Assembly (NCBI GenBank): GCA_003153555.1
Contig: PLZS01000185.1
Span: 57,458 to 121,457 of the forward strand
Reading direction: 5' to 3'
Length of the DNA stretch: 64,000 nucleotides
Origin: Candidatus Melainabacteria bacterium
GTDB taxonomy: Bacteria; Cyanobacteriota; Vampirovibrionia; Obscuribacterales; Obscuribacteraceae
The notes under the pieces are model-generated. The model was not told the DNA's origin. It saw only the letters and a program-made list of their open reading frames with translations, and did no database searches. The translations under genes were made by a program, and so were the position numbers. Of this stretch, positions 27,154 through 35,721 are shown one piece after another. The stretch's first letter is position 1, and each line of letters begins with the position of its first letter.

Positions 27154-28095
27154 ATGGCCGGTCACTTTTATCACATTCTTCTGAAGAATCCGCTAGTCGC
27201 TGTTGTTAACGCCGGACCGGAATTACAAAGCGCCTTACGTTACACTGAGAAAGTGGCTAAAGGCGCCAAGACACACCTGTTTGCTAAAATGACATGGCAT
27301 GGTCCGGCGGTTCTGGAAGAGCTGGCAACGTTCATCTTCCAGGCGGCGAAAACTCATCCATACGTGCAATTCACGTTCATGACCGCCACATCCGAAGACG
27401 ACGTTCTCTATCGGCGACATGGCCTTGATTCGATCTGGTGCAGCCCCAATGCCTTTCTTGATGCACGAATCTACAGGCCTAACACCAATGCCGAGAAACT
27501 TTATGATGCGATCTATGTAGCGCGACTTGTTCCTTTCAAACGCCATCATTTGGCAGTTGACATTCCGAGCATAGCGGTCGTGACAAAGAACTATGAGGTT
27601 GATGCCGACACCGCTGCATCCGCTCTCGGAAACTATCGTGATCTACAGTATGTCAATTATGATTCCGAGCGAGGCGTCACTGAGCTTACGCCTGTGCAGG
27701 TTCAGGAAAAAATAGCCCAATCTCGATGTGGACTGGCATTGTCAGCCGAGGAAGGGGCGATGTTTGCTTGTTGTGAATACCTGCTCTCAGGACTTCCGAT
27801 TGTGACGACACCTTCCAGAGGCGGTCGGGATGTCTTCTTCCACTCGGACTATGTTGAGGTCGTGGAAGAAACACCAGAAGCGGTGGCGTCCGGTGTGGCC
27901 AGACTGATCGCACGAAACCTCGATCCTGAGATGATCCGCAACAGAACCTACCAGCTTTTCATGGAACATCGCGCTCGTTTACTTTTTCGGCTGTCCGGCC
28001 TGGCTCAAAGGGACTTGTTCAAGCACGCGGGTCCGAATCTATGGCTGCCTCAATTCGTCAACAAATTTGAGACGTGGGTACCAAGTTCGAGTTGA
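27154..28095 (+). CDS. GT4-like glycosyltransferase, tandem copy 2
   Basis: A 313-residue paralogue of the preceding gene, start ATG 27154 (MAGHFYHILLKNP). It shares VAVVNAG, FTFMTATSEDDVLYR, DSIWC, AIYVARLVPFKRHHLAVDIP, CGLALSAEEGAMFACCEYLLS and LPIVTTPSRGGRD, and the C-terminal GPNLWLPQFVNK. The two Glu of the donor site are retained. Divergence is mainly in the middle (residues 150-190). Duplication with retention of active-site residues suggests different sugar or acceptor use, or sequential additions (inference). It ends 65 bases before the convergent RRE-glycosyltransferase copy 2. Confidence 0.75.
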   Translation: MAGHFYHILLKNPLVAVVNAGPELQSALRYTEKVAKGAKTHLFAKMTWHGPAVLEELATFIFQAAKTHPYVQFTFMTATSEDDVLYRRHGLDSIWCSPNAFLDARIYRPNTNAEKLYDAIYVARLVPFKRHHLAVDIPSIAVVTKNYEVDADTAASALGNYRDLQYVNYDSERGVTELTPVQVQEKIAQSRCGLALSAEEGAMFACCEYLLSGLPIVTTPSRGGRDVFFHSDYVEVVEETPEAVASGVARLIARNLDPEMIRNRTYQLFMEHRARLLFRLSGLAQRDLFKHAGPNLWLPQFVNKFETWVPSSS

Positions 28096-28159
28096 TAACA
28101 AGAACCTCCAAAGAAAAAAGTGCTCATGATTTATACGCGTCAAAAGTCTGATCCATTGC

Positions 28160-30013
28160 TCACTGGACTTTCCTGGCTAAACACACTCCGCGTGATTGCA
28201 GTGCGCGAGCAGCGTCTCGGATCCCTGACCATGCTTGCAGAAGCTCACCAAATCTGCGAACCAAACGTTGCAGCAACGTGCGTGCTTCTTCCACACCAAA
28301 CAGATCAGCTAAATCCGCGGCCACAAATAGATTTTTATCGGTAAAACCTTCATTGAGCCAGGAAAGCACCATGTTCAGATCGTCGGCCCAATATCGGGGC
28401 TTCCCATCATGCAGGGCTAGCTGCCTTCTCAGCATTGCACTGCGATAGGACAATTCCTTCCACATCAAAATGCGAAGCATCTCCTCAAAATCCCTCAGAG
28501 GAACAGAACCCCATTCTATTAGCGATGCACCCAGGGCGATCATGTTTCTGCTAGCATCACCTCGATCCGGCTTCGGCATCAGTTCGCGTATAAGGATTTC
28601 AACGATCTCTCCAGTCCATTTGTATATTGTTCGATTGCGGAGGTCTTCCTGAGTAAACTTCCATGGTGTGGAACGCTTGTGCAAAATTGTACTAGGCAGA
28701 AAGCCGGTATAGCCGAAGGCAGAGCATGAGTGAATTAAGCTAGAAAAAACGACGTCCTGTGCGCGTTGCACCGGCAAGAAAGGAGGCAATACCTGGCGAT
28801 TGTCCAATCCCACATTCAATCCGCTGCAGAAGGCAAGATCGCTGATGGTAGCACGAGTTACGCCTCGAATGACCTGATGATTAAACATGGAATAATGGTA
28901 ATCGGCTTGACTGCTTAGAAGACGCGATCTTTGTTTGTCATCCAAATTCAGATAATAGAACGACGAACCTACACCGGAATCTCCTGCAACTCCCAGCGAC
29001 GTTGCGAATACTCTTGCCTGGTGTCTCTGTGATCTGCAAAAGAAGTTGGCACTGGCGCCATTAAGATTGAGGTCAGCATCGGCATACTGATCGATACACT
29101 TTACGAGTGGCTGCCCGAGAAGTTTCTCATGGAGTGCAAAAAAATTCTCAATTGTAAATTCATCACCCAGCGTTTTCACTTCTTCTTCGGTGGGAAACCA
29201 AAATTCGGCTGCGTTGAATTTTGAATCAAGGGCAAGTCCCGGAGTCGACTCTGGACATGAAGCAAGGCGACAAACACTATCGTCATCTACTTGAACCGTC
29301 AGTTGATCAAGACTGCTCAAAAGCAGTGCGTTGCGGTTAATGCCGGTATCAACCGGACACTTCTCGTCATTGACGAGAGCGAAGCCAATCACCTCAGGAG
29401 AAATGCCGCAATGGGCAGCGAGACGCTCAACAAACTCATTCTTTTCGTCTCGGCCAGCGTAGAAGGTTTCGAAACCGAACTCAGTCTGCAAACGTGTGAG
29501 CATCTGCATATTAGTCTGCCGCATCTGTGTTTCCTCAGACTGATCTGCAACCAGGAACTTCATTTCACGTCCATAGAGCCGGCTGCATTCGGCGTAACTC
29601 CTGAGACAACGTTCAAGTTCATCAGGGCGATTGCGGGTGGGAATTCCAACTGACGAAATTGGTGGTGCGTGATCGTCCTGAAGGTGGCGGCTGTCTGTAA
29701 GCCGCCTGGACAGCGCTTCGTGCGAAACTAGTAAACCGGCTTCAGCCAGTTCAGCCAGGATCTTTCTGGTGGCGCTGATCTGCAAGGGTCCATAACCAAG
29801 TTCATTACATAAACGCATCGCATGGTGATCAAGCGTGGCTAATGTCCGACAGCGCTCCATAAGCTGCACGCTCAAGTTTGGTAACATCTGCGTGTCGCCA
29901 GTAAGTGGACAATAGACCAGCTGCGAGTTCGAGCCCGCCGGATAGCGTGTAGTATTCGGCTGACCGCGATAAAGTTGGGCTAACTGTGGCGTTGTTCTTG
30001 GCGAAAAACTCAT
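28160..30013 (-). CDS. PqqD-like/RRE-glycosyltransferase fusion, copy 2
   Basis: Start at ATG 30013 (MSFSPRTTPQLAQLYRGQ), with an AAGG ribosome binding site, 17 bases past the stop of the radical SAM gene; the frame is also open upstream into that gene. 617 residues. The N-terminal wHTH-like region has SQLVYCPLTGDTQMLP, CRTLATLDHHAMRLC and AELAEAGLLVSH. The GT2-like part has SVGIPTRNRPDELERCLRSY, CPVDTGINRNALLLS and TVQVDDDSVC (DxD). The order and lengths match copies 1 and 3. The operon with a radical SAM/SPASM enzyme and the PqqD-like domain make a RiPP-type or protein-modification role attractive, but no precursor peptide was found. Identity to the other copies is lower than that between copies 1 and 3. 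Confidence 0.72.
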   Translation of the reverse strand: MSFSPRTTPQLAQLYRGQPNTTRYPAGSNSQLVYCPLTGDTQMLPNLSVQLMERCRTLATLDHHAMRLCNELGYGPLQISATRKILAELAEAGLLVSHEALSRRLTDSRHLQDDHAPPISSVGIPTRNRPDELERCLRSYAECSRLYGREMKFLVADQSEETQMRQTNMQMLTRLQTEFGFETFYAGRDEKNEFVERLAAHCGISPEVIGFALVNDEKCPVDTGINRNALLLSSLDQLTVQVDDDSVCRLASCPESTPGLALDSKFNAAEFWFPTEEEVKTLGDEFTIENFFALHEKLLGQPLVKCIDQYADADLNLNGASANFFCRSQRHQARVFATSLGVAGDSGVGSSFYYLNLDDKQRSRLLSSQADYHYSMFNHQVIRGVTRATISDLAFCSGLNVGLDNRQVLPPFLPVQRAQDVVFSSLIHSCSAFGYTGFLPSTILHKRSTPWKFTQEDLRNRTIYKWTGEIVEILIRELMPKPDRGDASRNMIALGASLIEWGSVPLRDFEEMLRILMWKELSYRSAMLRRQLALHDGKPRYWADDLNMVLSWLNEGFTDKNLFVAADLADLFGVEEARTLLQRLVRRFGELLQAWSGIRDAARALQSRGVCLARKVQ

Positions 30014-30030
30014 GCGTTGCCTTAGATCAG

Positions 30031-31074
30031 CTAGAAAGTATCGAATCCGCGAATCTGTTCCAGGCGCTGACGAGCCGTGATTCGCTTGGGTTTTGGCTTC
30101 GGTTCCTTGATCCAGGTGCCATGCTCCTTGATCGAAGTATAAACTTTGCATTGGGTGCAGGGCACGTCATCTCGTTCTGGTGCCTGTCCACTGACCATAG
30201 CTCGAGCGTAGTTCATTCTCTCGCTATTCAATATGTCGACAAGATTCTCTTTGAAAGCATTACCGAACGACGACCAATGATTGACCGGGCAGCCGAGCAC
30301 CTCTCCATCAAAACTAATTTGCGGGCTTGTCCACAGCTCACCACATACTACAGAACAAAAATGTTTGTTGTTTTTTTGATGAAACTCTTCTCGATCGGCC
30401 ACTCCAAGTACTGAGCGCACCAGGTCTTTATCTTGGACAGCTGAGTAGGGAAGATCGTACATGCCTTCCCAGTTAAGCTTCGGTGCAAAGTGCATGTTCA
30501 ATTCTTTAGCCATCGCACGAGCTAGTTCGATCTCGTGTTCGTTATGACCAAAGACAACGAATTGCCACTGCAATTCCGGAAATTTCACGTCGTGTTGCTT
30601 CTTGTATTCGTTGATTTTCCGAATGTTGGACAAAACATTTTCTAGGTTGCCTCTCACTCTGTATTTTTCATAGGTCTCTTGCGTTGCACCGTCAATTGAT
30701 ACACTCATTGCTCGAAAGCGATATTTCACCAAACCCTCAAGAACTTCTGGTTTGACGTTATTCAAATTGACGCCATTGCGAGCCACCATCTCAATGTCTT
30801 TCTCATATCCATATCGAATAATGTCGAGAAGCTCAGGGTTGAGGAATATCTCACCCCAATTTGTCATTTCCACGCGTTTTATGAACTCGTTCTTATCGAC
30901 GAGAGCTTTGAAGTCTTGAAATTTCAGAAAACCACTGCCCACAAAAGCATCGATAGCGCCGGCTGTAGTAGGACAGCTCGGGCAGCGCAACTGGCAAATC
31001 GTTGAGGCGTCTACACGCACCGTGGGAGGTTTGAGGGTCATTCCCTGCTCCGACATTTTGGACAAGTCAGACAT
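30031..31074 (-). CDS. Radical SAM/SPASM enzyme
   Basis: A 347-residue protein. The CxxxCxxC cluster-binding motif is C27-C31-C34 (STICQLRCPSC). The radical SAM barrel includes EMTNWGEIFLNPELLD (GGE-like), MSVSIDGATQETYEKYR and an Ile/Asn strand. The C-terminal half carries a SPASM-type auxiliary cluster region (HFCSVVCGELW, ISFDGEVLGCPVN, then VPCTQC). Family enzymes carry out peptide cross-linking, epimerisation or carbohydrate radical chemistry. The gene is immediately upstream of RRE-glycosyltransferase copy 2 (probable operon), and divergent from copy 3 with only 36 bases between starts. The substrate is unknown; a peptide or glycan in the cluster's product is the obvious candidate. Confidence 0.85.
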   Translation of the reverse strand: MSDLSKMSEQGMTLKPPTVRVDASTICQLRCPSCPTTAGAIDAFVGSGFLKFQDFKALVDKNEFIKRVEMTNWGEIFLNPELLDIIRYGYEKDIEMVARNGVNLNNVKPEVLEGLVKYRFRAMSVSIDGATQETYEKYRVRGNLENVLSNIRKINEYKKQHDVKFPELQWQFVVFGHNEHEIELARAMAKELNMHFAPKLNWEGMYDLPYSAVQDKDLVRSVLGVADREEFHQKNNKHFCSVVCGELWTSPQISFDGEVLGCPVNHWSSFGNAFKENLVDILNSERMNYARAMVSGQAPERDDVPCTQCKVYTSIKEHGTWIKEPKPKPKRITARQRLEQIRGFDTF

Positions 31075-31110
31075 CCGAAGTAAGATTATAGTCCTATCTT
31101 TCAGTGTCTA

Positions 31111-32928
31111 GTGACCAATACCACAACTCATACTGCCACAGATCGTTTTCGAGTTCCGCTCGATCTCGTTCGGATGCGCGTGGACGAAGGCAAGGAGTTG
31201 GTCTATTGTTCGCTCGCAGGGGCAATGAAGGTGCTTCCGGTTTCGACGGTGCATCTTTTGCAGAGTTGCCGGACGTTTGAAACACTGGATGAACACGCCC
31301 GTCGCTTATGCCAGGGCGATGGTGAATCGTTGGATTTGCAGTCAATTAGCCAGCAACTTTGTGCGCTTGCCGAGAGTGGTCTGCTTCTCTCTTATGACGA
31401 GTTGATCAGAAAACTTCTTGCCGAGCCTATTGAGGAAGCGCCTCCAGCCATTTCCGCTGTCACAATTCCAACTCGTAATCGAAGCGAAGCTCTTGAGCAT
31501 ACGATAAATGGTTACGCCAAATCCAGCTCGGAGCACGGGCGCGAGATGCAATTTTTCATCGCCGATCAATCAGATCACTCAAATACTTGCCAGGCAAATT
31601 TAGACGTTCTCACTCGGGCAAACAAGAAATTCGGTGTAGAAATTTTTTACGCTGGTGCCGCCGAAAAGGAAGACCTTGCTCGCACTCTTGCGAAACATAC
31701 AGGGCATCAATTTGATCTGGTCAATTTTGCTGTTTCAAATGATGAGCATTGCCCAAAGGCTTATGGTGCCAATCGCAACGCTCTTCTATTAAGCACGACT
31801 GGCAGACTGATCATTCAAACCGATGACGACAACGAATGCCCTATAGCGCCCTGTCCTGAAACAAAGGACTATCTGACTTTGACGTCACAATATTCTCCAT
31901 TGCAAACGCGTTTTCTCTCGCAGGCTGAAGTGGAACATATGAAGGCGGATTTTGTTCCGGGTGACGTTATGGCAAAGCATGAACAATTATTGGGTAAATC
32001 AATTGCTCATTGTTTGCAGGAATATTCGTTAGTGAATCTAGACGATACTAACAGCAGTTTTTTTACCCGCTCGCAGTCGCCTCGAGTAGCTGTTACTGCG
32101 CTTGGAATTGCCGGTGAATCAGGAATAGGCACTTCCTTTTATTTCCTCAACGAAGATGAAATAGGGCGTGTCAGTTTGCTTCGATCAAAAGAGGATTATC
32201 AATACTCTATGGCGAACCATGATTTACTTCGGTTCGTTGTCAATCCTACGATTAGTAATGGCACTGTGTGTGGTGGCATGCATCTTGGTTTGGATAATCG
32301 CTTCCTTCTGCCACCATTCACACCAGTGCAGCGCAATGAAGACGGAGTTTTTGGAGAGCTAGTCAAACTCGGATCTTCAGGTTATTTCGGATTTTTACCA
32401 TGGCTAATTCTGCGCCACGGACAGTCAAAGAACTATACTTCAGAAGACCTTTGCAGTTTCGTTAGCTCAGTGCAGACCGGGCAGATCATCGCTACGCTGG
32501 TAACCGGACTGAGTCCGCGTCCCACAAGTCCAGAGCCGGGCAAGAACATGGTGGCACTGGGCAGGTTGTTTGCGGAATGGGGGGCGGCACCAATCGCTGA
32601 TTTCGAAGAGATGCTGCGATTGATGTTAATGCAAAGAGCCAGTCGGCAAATTGCAAAACTAGAATATCTAATGACAAAGTATGCCAAGGAGCCCAGCTTC
32701 TGGGCTAATGATGTAGATATGTGCATGTCAGCAATGACCAGGGCGATCACAGACAGACGCTACATAATTCCCAGTGACCTGAGCGAATCCTTTGGTGAAG
32801 AGGAGGCGCGCGTATTGATACAACGCCTGGTGCGCCGATTTGGTCAATTATTGCAAGTCTGGCCAGATCTTATAGAAGCAGCGAATCAATTACGAATTAG
32901 TGGGTGGCAACCTTTCCGGCAAATCTAA
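31111..32928 (+). CDS. PqqD-like/RRE-glycosyltransferase fusion, copy 3
   Basis: 605 residues from GTG 31111, supported by alignment with copy 1 (TATDRFRVPLDLVRM). N-terminal PqqD-like region: KELVYCSLAGAMKVLP, CRTFETLDEHARRLC, ALAESGLLLSY. GT2-like region: AVTIPTRNRSEALEHTINGY, CPKAYGANRNALLLS, IIQTDDDNEC (DxD). The C-terminal helical domain ends QVWPDLIEAANQLRISGWQP, almost the same as copy 1. Copy 1 and copy 3 are clearly the closest pair. Divergent from the radical SAM gene, with which it may share a bidirectional promoter in the 36-base gap. Reaction inferred as glycosyl transfer; substrate unknown. Confidence 0.72.
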   Translation: MTNTTTHTATDRFRVPLDLVRMRVDEGKELVYCSLAGAMKVLPVSTVHLLQSCRTFETLDEHARRLCQGDGESLDLQSISQQLCALAESGLLLSYDELIRKLLAEPIEEAPPAISAVTIPTRNRSEALEHTINGYAKSSSEHGREMQFFIADQSDHSNTCQANLDVLTRANKKFGVEIFYAGAAEKEDLARTLAKHTGHQFDLVNFAVSNDEHCPKAYGANRNALLLSTTGRLIIQTDDDNECPIAPCPETKDYLTLTSQYSPLQTRFLSQAEVEHMKADFVPGDVMAKHEQLLGKSIAHCLQEYSLVNLDDTNSSFFTRSQSPRVAVTALGIAGESGIGTSFYFLNEDEIGRVSLLRSKEDYQYSMANHDLLRFVVNPTISNGTVCGGMHLGLDNRFLLPPFTPVQRNEDGVFGELVKLGSSGYFGFLPWLILRHGQSKNYTSEDLCSFVSSVQTGQIIATLVTGLSPRPTSPEPGKNMVALGRLFAEWGAAPIADFEEMLRLMLMQRASRQIAKLEYLMTKYAKEPSFWANDVDMCMSAMTRAITDRRYIIPSDLSESFGEEEARVLIQRLVRRFGQLLQVWPDLIEAANQLRISGWQPFRQI

Positions 32929-32957
32929 CCCAACCATCAATTTCAGAAATTGGCGAT

Positions 32958-34646
32958 CTACCTCGACTGTGGCCAAATGTTCAATCCGCTGTTTGCCGGT
33001 GCTCTTCTGAAGACTTTGCCCAGAGAACTGATTCGCTTGAATGTTTTCACGAAGCAGCCGCTCGCAGATAGTTGCTCCAGATCACTGGCAGTAGGTTCCC
33101 AAATGAAGACGTCAGTCGCATCGTCTGGGAGTGGTAACAGTTTTTCGTTAGTAGAAAATGCAATCATGACGTCAGGGCGCAGTTCATGGGCGAGGGTTGA
33201 AACCAGCAGCCGATCGTGCTTTTGGGAGCCGATCAGAATCGCTCTCTGACAACTATTGAGTACAGTCCCCGCTTGCACCGCATCCCCTCCCCAATTGTGC
33301 CATTGCATTTTCGACTGCACAATTGAATAGCATGAAAATATTGCTGTCGCAAGCGTGATCACCAGCAGACCCATTCCCGTTGCCGATATAAGCCTGTGCC
33401 GGGATAGGGCTATCGTCGCAATTGCAAACCCGACCATACATTGCAAGGCGATCACACATGGCATCATGTATCGCGTTTCTTGCGTTCGGTTGCCTCCAAG
33501 TAGCAAGTCCGGTACTGCCAGAGTCAGAAACGTTGTACCGAACAATGTGAGCAAAAATATTCGCGCCTGTTTAGGAGCCGCCCGCAGAAACACCACGATG
33601 GCAGCGGCTGCCGAGGCAAATGCCAGAGGTGCGATCGCCCGCTGGCAGTCCGCCGCAACGTGATCGATATCTAGAAATATCTCCGTCGTTTGACGGAACC
33701 ATGACATTAGCAGCTGGTTGATCTCAGAGCTACCGATAAACCAATTCAGTCCACGGCAAGATGTCCACAAATGGTCGTTCATTTGAAGTAACCAAGGAAC
33801 AAATAGAAGCAGCGCAATAACAAGTGCCCAGAGCAAGGGAGAAAGCTTATATTCGCGATCGGTCACTTTCGTTATACAACCATAAATCAGATGGCAGAGC
33901 AGATCGCGCAACGCAGATAGGTGAGTGTACAAGTCTAGAAGTGCTGAGAATCCATAGCCAATCCAGAGCTTGCGAGACCCGGTCCTGGAGGCTCGAAGCA
34001 ATAAAGCGGATGACAGCAAAGTGAGCACTGTCCACAAAGCGTAGGGTCGAGCGTATTGCGATAGTTGGAGATGGTACGGTGATATCGTAGCCAGAGCAGT
34101 AATTATAATCGCGGTCAGTGGCGATGCAAATAATTCTATGCCCAGAAGAAAGAAACATGGGATCTGGATTAGGCTGATTATTGCCGTAAGGAGCCTGAGG
34201 CTACCTGAGTGCGGGCCAGACAATTCAGCCCAGGTTCTCGAAAGTAAAAAATATATAGGTGGGTTGAATGTAGTCTGAAGTCGGACTGCCTCGAAGGTAT
34301 CATAGATAGTGCTATTTGGAGCCAGTGGTACGTCGCGCAACTTCCCGGCCGGAAAATAGGAGTCAAATGCTTGAGGCATTTTTTGGTCATTTGGATAACC
34401 GCCAACCTGGCGAGCAGTCACCTGTTCATCAATGCAGACCGCTTTTAGATCCAAATTTATAAAGCGAATCATGCTGCCAAATACAATTGCAAAAATGCAA
34501 ATGCACCAGATCGCCTCGTCTCGGACGGGATGAGCACTTCTGGGTTTGCCTGGTGCTTTCAACTCTACAGGCTTGGATTCTTCGCCAGTTTGAAGCATCG
34601 TTAGTTCATGAAAATCAAAGTTAGGGGGGGCGAGATTTTCAACCAC
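32958..34646 (-). CDS. GT39-like polyprenyl-phosphate-sugar transferase
   Basis: About 562 residues (GTG 34646; an ATG at 34598 is an alternative). A short cytosolic start precedes about ten to twelve hydrophobic segments. The first extracytoplasmic loop has NLDLKAVCIDEQVTAR, with an Asp-Glu typical of the GT39/ArnT active site, and NPPIYFLLSRTWAEL follows. SQYARPYALWTVLTLL matches the YARPY motif of the family, and RETRYMMPCV is like the C-terminal conserved region. These enzymes transfer sugars from polyprenyl-phosphate carriers onto proteins or lipids outside the membrane. In this cluster it is a candidate for the export-side step. Coupled with the small gene at 34662-34907 by a 15-base gap. 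Confidence 0.8.
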   Translation of the reverse strand: MVENLAPPNFDFHELTMLQTGEESKPVELKAPGKPRSAHPVRDEAIWCICIFAIVFGSMIRFINLDLKAVCIDEQVTARQVGGYPNDQKMPQAFDSYFPAGKLRDVPLAPNSTIYDTFEAVRLQTTFNPPIYFLLSRTWAELSGPHSGSLRLLTAIISLIQIPCFFLLGIELFASPLTAIIITALATISPYHLQLSQYARPYALWTVLTLLSSALLLRASRTGSRKLWIGYGFSALLDLYTHLSALRDLLCHLIYGCITKVTDREYKLSPLLWALVIALLLFVPWLLQMNDHLWTSCRGLNWFIGSSEINQLLMSWFRQTTEIFLDIDHVAADCQRAIAPLAFASAAAAIVVFLRAAPKQARIFLLTLFGTTFLTLAVPDLLLGGNRTQETRYMMPCVIALQCMVGFAIATIALSRHRLISATGMGLLVITLATAIFSCYSIVQSKMQWHNWGGDAVQAGTVLNSCQRAILIGSQKHDRLLVSTLAHELRPDVMIAFSTNEKLLPLPDDATDVFIWEPTASDLEQLSASGCFVKTFKRISSLGKVFRRAPANSGLNIWPQSR

Positions 34647-34661
34647 ATTTTTCAGGGTCGA

Positions 34662-34907
34662 CTAGTTAGACGACAATTCGACCCACTGGCCGTCTTGCCA
34701 CTCGCTGTCAATCGTTTTCGAATCGCCACGTTTAGCCAAGCCAAAGCGATGTTTGCAAGGCTTGTAGTTATCATCTTCTGGGCTCAACGTGGAACCGCCA
34801 TGTGAACAGCCGCGCTCGGTTTCCGCAAAAACCGTTATCGTGATCTGGTCATTTTCCATGAGCTCAGCTGTTTCTGAGAGCATAGATTTAACGGCGTTTT
34901 TGACCAT
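34662..34907 (-). CDS. Small hypothetical protein upstream of GT39-like gene
   Basis: An 81-residue reading from ATG 34907 (MVKNAVKSMLSETAELMEND) with GGTGA upstream; an ATG 9 bases earlier is an alternative. It has three Cys/His-rich spots (RGCSHGG, YKPCKHR), so a metal site is conceivable. The opposite strand also contains an ORF but with a less protein-like composition. Ends 15 bases before the GT39-like start, so likely in the same transcript. Function unknown. Confidence 0.5.
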   Translation of the reverse strand: MVKNAVKSMLSETAELMENDQITITVFAETERGCSHGGSTLSPEDDNYKPCKHRFGLAKRGDSKTIDSEWQDGQWVELSSN

Positions 34908-35140
34908 AAGGTTCACCGAGCGGTTCGGATGTGTAAGTTTGAGTTTTCCAAGGTTTGTTATTTATACCACAATGGCGTCGTTGGAGGAACTACTTGTGCC
35001 CTTTCTTAACTAGGAATTTGGCACCGTGCATGGTATCAAAAAGCCAACTGTTCGTTTGACGCCATAGGATTTTTGTAATTCCGCTTCTCTATAGTTTGAT
35101 TAATAGCACCGTCGACGGTGCGGAGGCGTTTCTATTAAAA

Positions 35141-35428
35141 CTAAGCTGCGTGAGTCGAAGATTTGACTTGACTCCATATTATGACGCGCGAGCCTTGACG
35201 CTTTGGCAGCGTTACTACATTTGTAGATTGGTCCTTTCTGTACATAGGAGGTGGTCCAACGCTGAGTTCGCTGACTACGTTAGCGTTATTAACGAGTGCA
35301 TGTCGGCTTATGGACAACAGGTGTTCCTGCAAGGAGCCCACCTTGCGAACTTTTGGCTCGACTTTTGGCTCTGGTGCATTGATGAGCTGATTGACGGTGT
35401 TAACCAGGCTAGCCATCGAAATAGTCAT
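35141..35428 (-). CDS. Small hypothetical protein
   Basis: A 95-residue reading from ATG 35428 (MTISMASLVNTVNQLINAPE) with GGAG at 7 nt spacing. The sequence is Lys/Glu/Pro-containing in the first half (EPKVEPKVRKVGSLQEHLLS) and basic at the end. No signal or membrane segment. A 144-codon frame on the other strand overlaps it; this strand is preferred because of the ribosome binding site and its more typical composition. Not recognised. It could be a small DNA- or protein-binding factor. Confidence 0.45.
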   Translation of the reverse strand: MTISMASLVNTVNQLINAPEPKVEPKVRKVGSLQEHLLSISRHALVNNANVVSELSVGPPPMYRKDQSTNVVTLPKRQGSRVIIWSQVKSSTHAA

Positions 35429-35577
35429 TGGAAGTCTCCGCTTGTGTCTTTGATGTGCTCGGGATCGCTTTGTCCCCATCGACAAATGAATAGTATTCGA
35501 ACCTGCAGCGCCAAAACACCCCCGTTGTAGGTATACCTATGCAATTTTTTTCCACTTCGCTGGGACCTTGGGCTGCG

Positions 35578-35620
35578 GGTACAAATTGGTCACAATGTTT
35601 GATTAGACTGATTTCACTCG
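35578..35620 (+). repeat. 43-bp repeated promoter/leader element, copy 1
   Basis: The 43 bases at 35578-35620 are identical to those at 37867-37909. Each copy lies upstream of a gene of the same membrane-protein family. It contains TTGATT, which with 17-18 bases spacing precedes a TAA-rich -10-like sequence (ATAAGC here), so a promoter is likely. Downstream sequence up to about 35722 resembles the other leader (shared GCGCCGA, CCCTTACCA, AAAGGCA, TCGTTGTT-like blocks). Confidence 0.75.
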
Positions 35621-35721
35621 AATAAGCTTTGCCGTTTCCCACAAAGTTCGAGCGCCGAAATCCCTTACCACTTATAAAGGCAGCAAGGGCAGCGGGTTTA
35701 TCGCTGTTGCTTCTGAATGCG

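Noticed and set aside
35490-35525. GTTCGAAT-type sequence on the reverse strand resembling a tRNA T-loop
   Set aside because: No matching acceptor, D or anticodon stems could be formed around it.
35096-35530. 144-codon forward frame
   Set aside because: Overlaps the reverse 95-residue frame that has GGAG before its ATG and a more protein-like composition; forward frame is Trp/Cys-rich with no ribosome binding site.
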